Shown here: one piece after another, positions 34,171-43,373 of the stretch | Layout of the letters: each line of letters starts with the position of its first letter | Numbering within the stretch: position 1 is the first letter of the stretch | NCBI RefSeq assembly: GCF_002019855.1 | Contig: NZ_CM007717.1 | Location: 7,263,750 to 7,327,749 of the forward strand | Source: Streptomyces antibioticus | GTDB lineage: Bacteria; Actinomycetota; Actinomycetes; Streptomycetales; Streptomycetaceae | DNA: 64,000 nucleotides | Reading direction: 5' to 3' | Notes under the pieces: model-generated | Database searches by the model: none | The model's input: only the letters and a program-made list of their open reading frames with translations | Told to the model about the DNA's origin: nothing | Program-made: the position numbers and the translations under genes

Positions 34171-35311
34171 GACACCCCTCGGCGTCCTCGACCTGGTCCC
34201 GGTCCCGGCCGGGGCGACGGCCTCCGACGCACTGCGCAACTCCCTCGACCTCGCCCGCCGGGCCGAACAGGTCGGCTACAGCCGCTACTGGTTCGCCGAA
34301 CACCACCTCAACCCCGGCGTCGCGGGCACCTCACCCGCCGTCCTCCTCGCCCTCACCGCCGCCGTGACCGACACCATCCGGCTCGGCTCCGGGGCCGTCC
34401 AGCTCGGCCACCGCACCGCGCTGAACACGGTCGAGGAGTTCGGGCTGATCGACGCCCTGCACCCCGGCCGGCTCGACCTCGGCGTGGGCCGCTCCGGCGG
34501 CGGCCCCTCCGGCCGCCCGGCCGAACCGCCGCCCACCGCGACCCCGGTGGTCGACGGCCGGGCGCCCAACGGGCTGGTCATCCCGCCCCGGTTCTCCTTC
34601 GAGAACCTCCTCGGCTCCCCGCGGATCGCCCTCCAGCTCAGACTGCTCAAACTGCCCGGCGCCGAGTCCCAGGACTACGCCGAGCAGATCGACGACCTCC
34701 TCGCCCTGCTCGCCGGCAGCTACCGCTCCCCGGAGGGCCTGGAGGCCCATGCCGTGCCCGGCGAGGGCGCCGACGTCCAGGTGTGGATCCTGGGCAGCAG
34801 CGGCGGCACCAGCGCCGAGGTCGCGGGCGCCCGCGGACTGCGCTTCGCGGCGAACTACCACGTCAGCCCGGCCACCGTCCTGGAGGCCGTGGACGGCTAC
34901 CGGGCCCGCTTCAAGCCCTCGGAGACCCTCGACCGGCCGTACGTGAGCGTCTCCGCCGATGTCGTCGTCGCCGAGGACGAGGACCGCGCCCGGGAGCTGG
35001 CCGCCGGGTACGGGCCGTGGGTGCGCAGCATCCGCACCGCCGAGGGCGCCATCGCCTTCCCCACCCCGGAGCAGGCCCGCGCCCTGCCCTGGACGGACGA
35101 GGACCAGGCCCTCGTCCAGGACCGGCTCGACACCCAGTTCACCGGCACCCCGGCCCAGGTCGCCGACCGGCTGGAACAGCTCCAGGAGGCCACCGGCGCC
35201 GACGAGTTGCTCATCACCACCATCACCCACGACCACACCGACCGGGTCCGCTCCTACACCCTGCTCGCCGACGAGTGGCGCCGCCGCGGGCACCTGCCCG
35301 AGGCCCCCTGA
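34163..35311 (+). CDS. MsnO8/CmoO-type LLM flavin oxidoreductase 4
   Basis: The 382-aa protein matches the MsnO8 subgroup, recognised by the opening LGVLDLVPVPAGATASDALR, the motif YWFAEHHLNPGVAGTSPAVL and the ALHPGRLDLGVGRSG segment. B. subtilis YtmO (CmoO), from a sulfur-compound operon, is of this type. It starts at GTG within the end of the preceding gene. Together the four LLM genes, SAM-IV/Cys-leader control and an amino-acid importer look like a salvage route for an organosulfur compound. A 21-bp-stem terminator follows. Confidence 0.9.
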   Translation: MPETPLGVLDLVPVPAGATASDALRNSLDLARRAEQVGYSRYWFAEHHLNPGVAGTSPAVLLALTAAVTDTIRLGSGAVQLGHRTALNTVEEFGLIDALHPGRLDLGVGRSGGGPSGRPAEPPPTATPVVDGRAPNGLVIPPRFSFENLLGSPRIALQLRLLKLPGAESQDYAEQIDDLLALLAGSYRSPEGLEAHAVPGEGADVQVWILGSSGGTSAEVAGARGLRFAANYHVSPATVLEAVDGYRARFKPSETLDRPYVSVSADVVVAEDEDRARELAAGYGPWVRSIRTAEGAIAFPTPEQARALPWTDEDQALVQDRLDTQFTGTPAQVADRLEQLQEATGADELLITTITHDHTDRVRSYTLLADEWRRRGHLPEAP

Positions 35312-35332
35312 CACCGGCCGCGGGACGCCGGT

Positions 35333-35379
35333 GCGCCGGGATCACGTCACCCTCCCCCGAGGGGACGTGATCCCGGCGC
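35333..35379. terminator. Bidirectional terminator between LLM operon and metalloprotease
   Basis: GCGCCGGGATCACGTC (35333-35348) pairs perfectly with 35364-35379 over 16 bp, and the loop adds a 5-bp CCCTC/GAGGG stem after one bulged A. It lies between convergent genes and probably ends both transcripts. Confidence 0.85.
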
Positions 35380-35425
35380 TTCCCCCGGCGCCGGACTGCG
35401 GTATCGAGGGCGGTCGTGGCCGGTG

Positions 35426-36508
35426 TCACCAGCACATGACCGCCGTACGGCCCGACCCCCACCCGGAGTAGAGCCGCACCCGGACGAAGTAGCGGCGGCC
35501 CTTGACCAGGCGGGCCCGGATCGTGGCGTTGTCCGGGGTGCCGCCGTCGTCGCGGCCCGCGAGGAAGCGGGGCACGCCGTCCCGCTCCTCGAACACCACC
35601 ACCACGGCGTCCCCGTCGCCGAAGGTGCCGACGGTGTACTCGCGGGTCTCCGGCGGCTCCACCGCGAAGTCGGCCTGCCCGCCCGGCCCCAGCGACAGCG
35701 GCACCGACCGGAACGGCACCAGCTCCGGCGGCTGCGCGGCCGCCGACGGATACCAGCGCAGCACGAACTCCTTGTCCAGCGCCGACAGTTCACCGCTGGG
35801 ATGGACACCCCCGCGGAACTGCTCGGGCTCCAGGATCAGTCCGGCGGAGAAGGGGTACTCCATCACCGAATGCGGGTCCCACACCGAGCCGTTGACCTCG
35901 GCAGGGTCCAGCTTGCGCAGGATGTTGACGTAGGTGCGGTCCCGGCTCCAGTGGTTCGGCGGGCCCGCCAGATCGGCGTACACCGCCTCGTCGTCCCAGT
36001 GGATCCCGGCGAACGGGCTCTGGTGCTCGTGCTGCATACCGAGCGCGTGCCCGATCTCGTGCAGGGCCGTGGCCCGTTCACCGGGCGCGGTCAGATCCCA
36101 GCCGAAGTTCATGGTGCGCTCGGCGAGTCCGGCGAACAGCGCGTCACGGCCCACCGCCGACCAGGAGCCGTCGCCCTGCTGGAAGCCGATCCGCAGCTCC
36201 GCCTCCGAGCGGTCGGCGACCTCGGCGAACGACACCCCGATGCCGAGCCCGGACCAGGCGCCGAAGCAGTCGCGCACCACGTCCCGCTGGGCCTCGTCGC
36301 CCACCCAGGACACCCACCGGGTGCCGCCGGAACCCGGTACGGCAATGACCGACCCGTCGCCCTCGCCGTCGAAGAAGTGGTAGTGCAGGACCGTGCCGTT
36401 GACCCACATCCGGCGCCCGCTGAGCAGCGCGCCGAGCCGTTCGGCGGCCAGCCCCGGGGCGAACACGGGGGCCGGCTGCCGCGGCAGGGAGCAGTAGCGG
36501 GCCGTCAT
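35426..36508 (-). CDS. Astacin-like (M12A) zinc metalloprotease without a signal peptide
   Basis: The 360-aa protein contains the extended zinc motif HEIGHALGMQHEHQSP (His150, His154, His160, catalytic Glu151) and an astacin Met-turn (SVMEYPFS). The C-terminal 100 residues form a beta-rich domain (REYTVGTFGDGDAVVVVFEE) like those binding proteins or carbohydrate outside the catalytic domain. No signal peptide is visible from the ATG at 36508, which has GTGGGGG upstream. The frame is open further upstream but crosses the short divergent promoter region. Export by an unusual route or intracellular action is possible. It is divergent from a large LuxR regulator. Confidence 0.85.
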   Translation of the reverse strand: MTARYCSLPRQPAPVFAPGLAAERLGALLSGRRMWVNGTVLHYHFFDGEGDGSVIAVPGSGGTRWVSWVGDEAQRDVVRDCFGAWSGLGIGVSFAEVADRSEAELRIGFQQGDGSWSAVGRDALFAGLAERTMNFGWDLTAPGERATALHEIGHALGMQHEHQSPFAGIHWDDEAVYADLAGPPNHWSRDRTYVNILRKLDPAEVNGSVWDPHSVMEYPFSAGLILEPEQFRGGVHPSGELSALDKEFVLRWYPSAAAQPPELVPFRSVPLSLGPGGQADFAVEPPETREYTVGTFGDGDAVVVVFEERDGVPRFLAGRDDGGTPDNATIRARLVKGRRYFVRVRLYSGWGSGRTAVMCW

Positions 36509-36579
36509 GCCCCCACAGTGCCGCGCCCCGTCGCCCCGGCGCCTGAGTCGGGGGCTACTCAAGTCGCCCTGTATCAGGC

Positions 36580-38394
36580 GTGAGTACACCGACTCCACAT
36601 GGTGTGACTCCCCACGCCGTGACACCTCGTGCCGTGACCCCGCTTCGGGCGGCCACCGTCGCACCGCGCGCCGAGACCCTGCGCCCGCACTGGCCGTTCA
36701 CCGGACGGGAGGAGGAACTCGACCTGGTGCGGCGGTCGTTGGCGGCGGGACGGCCCGGGATCGTGGTGACCGGACCGGCCGGCTGCGGCCGTACCCGGCT
36801 GGCCGCCGAGGCGGTGCGCGGCACCGACTGCGTCCGGGTGTCCCCGACCCCCGAGACCCGGACCACCCCCTTCGGCGCCTTCGCCCCCGTACTGCCCGAG
36901 TCCGTCACCCTCCACCGCGCCGTGCGCCTGCTGTCCGGGGTGCGGCTGCTGTGCGTCGACGACGCGCATCTGCTGGACGACGCCTCCGCCGCCCTGCTCC
37001 ACCACCTCGCCGTCCAGGGCCGCACCCGGCTGCTGGTCACCGTCACGGACGGCGTGCCCGCGCCCGCCGCGGTGACCCGCCTGCGCACCGGCGAGGCACT
37101 GCCCCGGCTCGCCCTCGCGCCGCTCCCCGACGACGCCACGGACCCGCTCCTGGAGGCCGCGGCGGGCGGCCCCCTGGACGCCCTCACCGCGCACCGGCTG
37201 CGTGGGCTGTGCCGGGGCGACCTGCGGCTGCTGCGGGACCTGACGGCCGCCGTCCACGACACGGGCCTGCTCACCCGCCTGCCCGAGACCGGCCTGTGGG
37301 CGTGGCGCGGCCCGGTGCCGCCGACCCCGGCGCTGCGCGAGCGCGCCGCCGCCGTCCTGGCTCGCCCCTGCCCCGAGGAGCGCGAGGCTCTGGACCGCCT
37401 CGCCTTCGCCGAACCCCTGCCGCTGCCCGCCGGCACCCTGGACCTGCGGGCCCTGGAACGCCTGGAGGCGGACGCCCTGATCGAGGTGGCGGACGACGAC
37501 ACCGTGCGCCTCGCCCACCCCCTGCACGGCACGATGCTGCGCGCCACCGCCGGACGGCTGCGCGCACGGCGGCTGTCCGGGCTGCGCGGGCCGCTCACCG
37601 ACGCCCTCGACACGGAGGCCGCCGCCCTGCTCGACGGCATCGCCCGCGACGACGTCCGCACCGCCCGCACCCCGGTGGGGGAGTGGCTGGTCGCCGAGGG
37701 CGCGCCCGTCCCGGCCGGGTACGCCGCCGTCCGCGCCCGCTTCGCCCGGCTGCGCGGCGAACTCCGCGAGGCCGCGGCCTGGGCCCGCGAGGGCCTGTCC
37801 GAGACACCCCGGCACCCTGCCTGCCGCCGCGAACTCGCCCTGACGGCAGCCCGGTCGGGCGAACCCGGCCCCGACGACGGCGCCACCGACGACGGCGTCA
37901 CCGACGACCCCGACGCCTACGACGCCGTACGCCTCGGTGCTCCCGAGCGGGCCCTCGAACTGCTGCCGCCGGACGGGGTGTTCGCCCGGCACGCGCGTGC
38001 GCTGGCCCGTGCCGACGGGGCCGCCCTGGACCGGGTGGCCGCCGAACTCGGCGAGCGCGGCTTCCTGTTGTACGCCGCCGAGGCGTACGCCCAGGCCGCC
38101 TCCGCGCACCGCGACCCCACCGCGGCCCGTACCGCCCGCACCCGCGCGGCCGCGCTCGCCCGCCGCTGCCAGGGCGCCCGCACCCCGGCCCTGTCCGGAC
38201 CGGCGCTGGGCGAACTCACCGCCCGCCAGCGCCAGATCGTCACCCTCGCCGCGGCCGGCCTCACCAACCGACAGATCGCCGAGCGCCTCACCCTCTCCGT
38301 CCGCACCGTCGGCAACCACCTCTACGGCGCCTACGCCCGCCTCGGCACCGCCGACCGCACGACCCTGCCGTGGCTGGTGGAACAGCCCGCCTAG
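36580..38394 (+). CDS. Large LuxR (LAL-like) regulator with altered Walker A
   Basis: The 604-aa protein has an N-terminal STAND-type ATPase module and a C-terminal LuxR helix-turn-helix (LTARQRQIVTLAAAGLTNRQ then VRTVGNHLYGAYARLG, about 545-595). The P-loop at about 65-72 reads GPAGCGRT, with Arg in place of the usual Lys, while Walker B (RLLCVDDAHLLDD) is intact. It is shorter than typical 900-residue LAL regulators because the helical repeat region is reduced. It starts at GTG, 71 bp from the divergent metalloprotease gene, which it may control. ATP binding is uncertain with the Lys lost. Confidence 0.85.
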   Translation: MSTPTPHGVTPHAVTPRAVTPLRAATVAPRAETLRPHWPFTGREEELDLVRRSLAAGRPGIVVTGPAGCGRTRLAAEAVRGTDCVRVSPTPETRTTPFGAFAPVLPESVTLHRAVRLLSGVRLLCVDDAHLLDDASAALLHHLAVQGRTRLLVTVTDGVPAPAAVTRLRTGEALPRLALAPLPDDATDPLLEAAAGGPLDALTAHRLRGLCRGDLRLLRDLTAAVHDTGLLTRLPETGLWAWRGPVPPTPALRERAAAVLARPCPEEREALDRLAFAEPLPLPAGTLDLRALERLEADALIEVADDDTVRLAHPLHGTMLRATAGRLRARRLSGLRGPLTDALDTEAAALLDGIARDDVRTARTPVGEWLVAEGAPVPAGYAAVRARFARLRGELREAAAWAREGLSETPRHPACRRELALTAARSGEPGPDDGATDDGVTDDPDAYDAVRLGAPERALELLPPDGVFARHARALARADGAALDRVAAELGERGFLLYAAEAYAQAASAHRDPTAARTARTRAAALARRCQGARTPALSGPALGELTARQRQIVTLAAAGLTNRQIAERLTLSVRTVGNHLYGAYARLGTADRTTLPWLVEQPA

Positions 38395-38410
38395 GAGGCC
38401 CAGTCAGTGG

Positions 38411-41023
38411 TCAGGCCGCCCCGAACGCGGTGAACGCCCAGCCCGTCGCCCGGTGGACGGAGTCGCCGGGCAGGGCGGCGCGGGCGTCGCGGAGGGCCTC
38501 GGCCAGGGAGAGGCCGCCGCTCAGGCCGCGGTGCAGCGCCAGCATCAGGGGGACCACGGCGGCGTCGTTGACGGGCGCGCTGCTCGCGACCACGCCCGCC
38601 GTGCCGAGCGGCAGCAACGCGGTGACCAGGCCGAGGAGTTCGTCGGCGCCGGCCGGGGCGAGCCGGGCGGTGTCGCAGCTCGACAGGATGATCCGGTACG
38701 GGCTGCGGGCGAGGCGCTCGAAGTCGTGGACGATCAGCGGGCCGTCCGCCATCCGCAGGGAGGAGAACATCGGGCTGTCGGCGCGGAAGGTGCCGTGCGC
38801 CGCGATGTGCGCGAGGGTCGCCCCGTCCAGTTCCTCCAGCACCCGCGGCACGCGCGCGTCGGCGTGCTCCAGCACCGTGGGCCGACCGTAGCGTCCGGCG
38901 ACCTCCGGTACCTCGGCCCCGCCGGTGGCGAGGCCGGGCCCGCGCACCAGGACGTGCCGCCGGCCGGGTGGCGGTTCGGTCTCGCGGGCGCGCAGCCAGC
39001 CGCTCGCCGACGGCGACACGCTGACCACCCGCTCCCGCAGCGACGGCAGCAGCGCCCACGGCACCCGGTGCAGCCGGGCCGGCGGGACCACGACCACCGG
39101 TCCCGGCCCAAGATGCCCCGCCGCCTCACCGAGCAGCAGTTCCTCCAGACGCCGTCCGGCGGCCTCGGCCAGCGGCAGCCGCCCCTCCGCGCCCGGATGG
39201 GCCAGCCGGCGCAGCGCGGCCTGCACGTACTCGGCCTCGTGCTCCGCCTCGGCGAGCAGCCCGCCCGCGAACCGCCGCACCTTGCCGCCGCCGCACAGCA
39301 GCACCTGCACCCGCCCGTCCAGGACGGCGAGTTCGACGAGCCGGGTGTCCCCGAGCCGCTCCAGGAGCCGCTTCGCCTGGAACCGGGCGCCGTCCCCGGG
39401 CGCGTCCCCGCGGCTGTGCAGGGTCCGGGACCGGATCTCCCGCTCCAGCCTGCGCTGTTCCCGCTCCAGGGCGGGCACCGGGCGCCCGTCCATCCGCGCG
39501 CTCTCCGCGCGGGCCGCGATCTCCCGGAAGGCCGTCAGCCCGCTCAGCAGCTCCGGGTCGGCGGGCGGCCGGGTCGGCGGGGTGGACAGCGCCGTCGCCC
39601 GCCACCGCTCGCTCCAGCCCAGCAACTGCCGGGGCCCGCCCCGCTCCAGACTCACCTGCTGGGCCAGCGCCGCCAGTTCGGCGCCCTGCGCGGTGGCCCG
39701 CGCCCTCAACTCGGAGGCGCCCAGCGTCATCCGGTGGTCGTCGAGCACGTCCAGGCCGCGCCGGCACGCCTCCAGCACGCCCCGCCCGGAGCCGGTGGCC
39801 CGCGCCCACAGGGCCTGCGCCGCCCAGCCCGTCATCCGGGCCAGCGGCGGCCCGCTGCGGCGGCTGCGCGCCGCGATCTCCAGATAGCGTTCGGCGTCCG
39901 CCGTCCAGTCCAGGCCGAGCGCGATCCGGCCCGCCAGCAGCCACGCCTCGGGCGCGGCGGGCGCCCCGAACGCCGACAGCCGCTCCGCCAGCCGGGCCGC
40001 GTCCGCCACCAGCCGGCCCGAGCCCCGCCCGGTCGCCACCCGCGCCTCGATCAGCACCAGCCGGGCGTGCGTCTCCCACCAGCCGCGCCGCTGCCCCGCG
40101 AAGAGCCGCTCAGCCACCGCCGCCCGCGCGATCGCCGTCCCCGGGTCGCCCGCCAGCCTGGCCGCCCTCGCCGCCACCAGCAGCAGTTCCGCCTTGCGCG
40201 TGGACTGCCCGCCGATGCCGTCGAGGACCGCGATCGCCGCGTCCGCCTCGGCCAGCGCCTCCGGCGCGAGCCCGGCCGCCATCAGCACCTCGCAGCGCCG
40301 GATGTTGAGCATGAAGGTCGGCGTGCCGAGCTTGGCGTACCGCTCCTCGGCCTCGTCCAGCAGCCGCAGCGCGGCCGGGACGTCCCCGGAACGGAACGCG
40401 GCCAGCCCCCGGCTCTCCACCGCGTCCGCCTTGTCGTGCTCCTGGCCCGTGGTGTCCCACAGCGCCTCGGCCGCCGTGAAGTCCGCCTCCGCCCGCTCCA
40501 CCGAGCCGAGCGCGAGATGCACGGTGGCGCGCAGGGTGAGGGCGCGCGCCGTCCAGATGACGTCGTCCGCCCCGCGCAGCACGGGAATCGCCCGCCGTAC
40601 GTCCTCCAGCGCCTCGCGGTGGTGCCCGAGCACCCACCAGGAGTAGGCCCGCCGGTACAGCACCCGCGCGCGGGTGTGCCCGCTGCCGCGCTCCACGCCC
40701 CGCTCGAACGCCTCCAGGCCCTGCCGGGTACGCCCGGCGTGGATCAGCGCCACCCCGAGCGTGGCCAGCACATCGGCCTCGCGCTCCGCCGAGTCCGCGC
40801 GGGCCGCGAGGTCACGGGCGCGCCGCAGATGGTCCAGAGCGATCCGCAGATCGCCCCAGTCCCGCTGCCAGATGCCGATCACCTGATGGGCGACCGAGGC
40901 GTGCAACGGCGTCGGGTCGGTGTCGAGGACTCCTTCCGCCCGCGACAACGCGTCGTTGGGGGCGGCGAACACCATCGGCAGCAGTTCGAGAACCGATTCG
41001 TTGCCCGTTGTTCCCGCTGTCAC
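38411..41023 (-). CDS. TPR-CHAT domain protein (caspase-like protease)
   Basis: The 870-aa protein has a long N-terminal array of TPR-like helical repeats (for example ADVLATLGVALIHAGRTRQG, to about residue 430) and a C-terminal CHAT domain. The predicted catalytic dyad is His743 (LAHIAAHGTF) and Cys783 (ILSSCDTARL), the arrangement of clan CD caspase-like peptidases. Starts are ambiguous: GTG at 41023 is used, with an in-frame GTG at 41059. It has no signal peptide. It is divergent from an intracellular subtilisin, sigma factor and acidic partner, a combination suggesting a proteolytic signalling or cell-death pathway. The substrates are unknown. Confidence 0.85.
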   Translation of the reverse strand: MTAGTTGNESVLELLPMVFAAPNDALSRAEGVLDTDPTPLHASVAHQVIGIWQRDWGDLRIALDHLRRARDLAARADSAEREADVLATLGVALIHAGRTRQGLEAFERGVERGSGHTRARVLYRRAYSWWVLGHHREALEDVRRAIPVLRGADDVIWTARALTLRATVHLALGSVERAEADFTAAEALWDTTGQEHDKADAVESRGLAAFRSGDVPAALRLLDEAEERYAKLGTPTFMLNIRRCEVLMAAGLAPEALAEADAAIAVLDGIGGQSTRKAELLLVAARAARLAGDPGTAIARAAVAERLFAGQRRGWWETHARLVLIEARVATGRGSGRLVADAARLAERLSAFGAPAAPEAWLLAGRIALGLDWTADAERYLEIAARSRRSGPPLARMTGWAAQALWARATGSGRGVLEACRRGLDVLDDHRMTLGASELRARATAQGAELAALAQQVSLERGGPRQLLGWSERWRATALSTPPTRPPADPELLSGLTAFREIAARAESARMDGRPVPALEREQRRLEREIRSRTLHSRGDAPGDGARFQAKRLLERLGDTRLVELAVLDGRVQVLLCGGGKVRRFAGGLLAEAEHEAEYVQAALRRLAHPGAEGRLPLAEAAGRRLEELLLGEAAGHLGPGPVVVVPPARLHRVPWALLPSLRERVVSVSPSASGWLRARETEPPPGRRHVLVRGPGLATGGAEVPEVAGRYGRPTVLEHADARVPRVLEELDGATLAHIAAHGTFRADSPMFSSLRMADGPLIVHDFERLARSPYRIILSSCDTARLAPAGADELLGLVTALLPLGTAGVVASSAPVNDAAVVPLMLALHRGLSGGLSLAEALRDARAALPGDSVHRATGWAFTAFGAA

Positions 41024-41285
41024 TCCACGGATGGTAGTGCTCCGGCCGGTACCCCACACCCGTTCGGTGCCGTATCCGGGGATATCAATTGGACATCATG
41101 TCAACGTACTTGGCGGCGCGTGGACGGCGTGCACGCCCGGCGCCCGGTGGACGGGTGGGGCGCGCGCGGACGAACGCACCCTCGGTGTCCGCAACCGCAC
41201 CCCCCGTCCCGGCCGTCGCAACTGCTGTATCAGGACCGGGCCTCGCGGCTCAGACTGACGACATCGGCACTGGGGAGGACACGCC

Positions 41286-42710
41286 ATGGCACCACAGCGA
41301 TTCCACGAGCAGTTCGATCAGATCCAACGCTCGCTGCCCGACGTCCCGTTGGCGATGGGGCCGGACGACTCCGCCGAGTTCATCTACGAGCGGGGCGTGG
41401 TCCTCGCCCGCGACGGCGAGGAGGCGCGGGTCGTCGAGGACACCGTGCGCGACCACTTCACCGCCACCGCCGGACTCGTCGGCGACCACGTACGGCGCGC
41501 CGGACCGCGGACCAACCGCTCCGGCATCACCCGCATCCAGGTCGGCGACCCCTCCGACCGCGGCCCCGGGATCCGCGGCGGCGGGGACGACGCCGTCGCC
41601 GGAGCCCTGCGCGCGCTGCGCACCGCGGAGGGCCGCACCGGCCACCGGCTCGTCAGCCGCAACCACGTGGTGTCCATCGCCGTCAACGCCTGCCCCGGCG
41701 ACGAGCCCGTGCCCGTGGCCCACACCGAGCAGCCCAACCCCTCCCCGGCGCCGGGCACCTACGACCCGGCGAGCGCCGTCGGCGTCCTGGTCGTCGACAC
41801 CGGCCTGATGCACGACTACCGCTCCTACCCGCCGCTCGCCCACACCGACGGCGACCTCCAGATCCGCGAGACGGACGACGACGGCGTCCTCCAGCAGTAC
41901 GTCGGACACGGCACGTTCATCGCCGGACTCGTCGCGGCCGTCGCGCCCAACACCGCCGTCACCGTGCGCGGCACCCTCAACGACGCCGGCGCGATCCTGG
42001 AGGACGCCTTCGGCGAGGCGCTGTTCGACGCCGTCGAGGAAGGCGGCTGGCCCGACATCCTCAGCCTCTCCGCCGGCAGCTCCAACGGCCGCGTCGACGG
42101 ACTGCTCGGCGTCGAGGGCTTCATGCGCGCGCTCAGGGGACAGCGCACCCTGCTGGTCGCCGCCGCCGGCAACAACGCCAGCGCCACCCCCTTCTGGCCC
42201 GCCGCCTACGCCACCCAGCCCGACTACGCCGACGCGGTCCTGTCGGTCGGCGCGCTGCGCGGCGACGGCGAGTACGGCGCCTGCTTCAGCAACCACGGCG
42301 GCTGGGTCCGCGTCTACGCCCCCGGCGAGCGCCTCACCAGCGCCCTCACCGGCTTCGACAGCCCCGTCCCGTACATCTACCAGCACTCCACCTACGACGC
42401 CTGCCGCTACGGCTTCGGCTACGCCTGCACCTGCCGCTCCCCGCGCCACAACGGCGTCCTCAGCGACGGCACGGGCAAGCCGGACCAGGTGATGTTCGAG
42501 GGCTACGCGTCCTGGAGCGGCACGTCCTTCGCGACGCCCGTGGTGGCCGGACTCGTCGCCGCCCACATGACGGCCCACCAGGAGACCGACCCGCGCGCGG
42601 CGGCCCGGCAACTCCTGGAGAAGAACGTCGAGTTCGCCGAGGTGCGCGGCGCGCACGTGCCGGCTCTGCTGCCCGCCACCTGGCGCCCGGTCCCGGTCGG
42701 GCCGGCATGA
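41286..42710 (+). CDS. Intracellular S8 (subtilisin-like) serine protease
   Basis: The 474-aa protein carries an intact catalytic triad: Asp171 (VLVVDTG), His208 (GHGTFIAG) and Ser414 (GTSFATP). The first 130 residues resemble a variable prodomain and no signal peptide is present, so it is probably cytoplasmic. A Cys-rich insert (CRYGFGYACTC) lies before the active Ser and is unusual. It is 24 bp before the sigma-factor region (87 bp to the chosen start) and divergent from the TPR-CHAT gene, with 262 bp between the two chosen starts. It could be activated by, or activate, the CHAT protease; this is inferred from gene arrangement alone. Confidence 0.9.
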   Translation: MAPQRFHEQFDQIQRSLPDVPLAMGPDDSAEFIYERGVVLARDGEEARVVEDTVRDHFTATAGLVGDHVRRAGPRTNRSGITRIQVGDPSDRGPGIRGGGDDAVAGALRALRTAEGRTGHRLVSRNHVVSIAVNACPGDEPVPVAHTEQPNPSPAPGTYDPASAVGVLVVDTGLMHDYRSYPPLAHTDGDLQIRETDDDGVLQQYVGHGTFIAGLVAAVAPNTAVTVRGTLNDAGAILEDAFGEALFDAVEEGGWPDILSLSAGSSNGRVDGLLGVEGFMRALRGQRTLLVAAAGNNASATPFWPAAYATQPDYADAVLSVGALRGDGEYGACFSNHGGWVRVYAPGERLTSALTGFDSPVPYIYQHSTYDACRYGFGYACTCRSPRHNGVLSDGTGKPDQVMFEGYASWSGTSFATPVVAGLVAAHMTAHQETDPRAAARQLLEKNVEFAEVRGAHVPALLPATWRPVPVGPA

Positions 42711-42797
42711 GGAAGCGGTCATGAGGACACCGTCATGAGGTCCGAGCGATGCCCCGCCACGGCGTACGATGACAGGCCGTACACGAGGGGTGGGGCC

Positions 42798-43373
42798 GTG
42801 GACCGTACTGATGTCGGCGCGCTCGTCCAGTCCGCCGTCGACGGTGACACGGCGGCCTGGAAGGCACTGGTCGAAGGGCTGAGCCCGCTGGTCTGGTCGG
42901 TGGTGCGCTCGCACCGCCTGTCGGACGCGGACGGGAGCGAGGTGTACCAGACCGTCTGGTTCCGCTTCGCCCAGCACCTGGGCCGGATCCGGGAACCGGA
43001 CAAGGCGGGTTCCTGGCTCGCGATCACCGCGCGCAACGAGTGCCTGAAGGTGATCAAGAGCGCCCGACGGCTCACACCGACCGACGATCCGCAGCTCCTC
43101 GACCGCGCCAGCGAGGACCGCACACCGGAGGAATCGGTACTGGACTCGGAGGAGGCGGCCGCGCAGAGCGAGCGCGTCCGCTTCCTCTGGCAGGAGTTCG
43201 AGGCGCTGGGCGACCGCTGCCGGCAGTTGCTGCGGGTGCTGATCGCCTCACCGCCGCCCAGCTATCAGGAGGTGTCGGCCGCCCTGGGCATCGCCGTGGG
43301 CAGCATCGGACCGATGCGCCAGCGCTGCCTGCGCCGCCTGCGGGCCCGACTCGACGCACGGGGAGCACTGTGA
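42798..43373 (+). CDS. ECF-like sigma factor
   Basis: The 191-aa protein contains sigma region 2 (WKALVEGLSPLVWSVVRSHR, then EPDKAGSWLAITARNECLKV) and region 4 helix-turn-helix (YQEVSAALGIAVGSIGPMRQ, about 156-175). GTG at 42798 has a GAGGGGTGGGG site; an in-frame ATG at 42735 would add 21 residues with no domain. Its stop overlaps the next gene (GTGA). No classic zinc anti-sigma factor is adjacent, so control may come from the acidic partner or the protease genes. It probably directs transcription of the CHAT/S8 group, but its target promoters are not identified. Confidence 0.88.
   Translation: MDRTDVGALVQSAVDGDTAAWKALVEGLSPLVWSVVRSHRLSDADGSEVYQTVWFRFAQHLGRIREPDKAGSWLAITARNECLKVIKSARRLTPTDDPQLLDRASEDRTPEESVLDSEEAAAQSERVRFLWQEFEALGDRCRQLLRVLIASPPPSYQEVSAALGIAVGSIGPMRQRCLRRLRARLDARGAL

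Noticed and set aside
37937..42724. A 1595-codon plus-strand open frame spanning the LuxR, CHAT and S8 genes
   Set aside because: It runs antisense to the CHAT gene and out of frame with the LuxR and S8 genes, all of which have clear catalytic or DNA-binding motifs.
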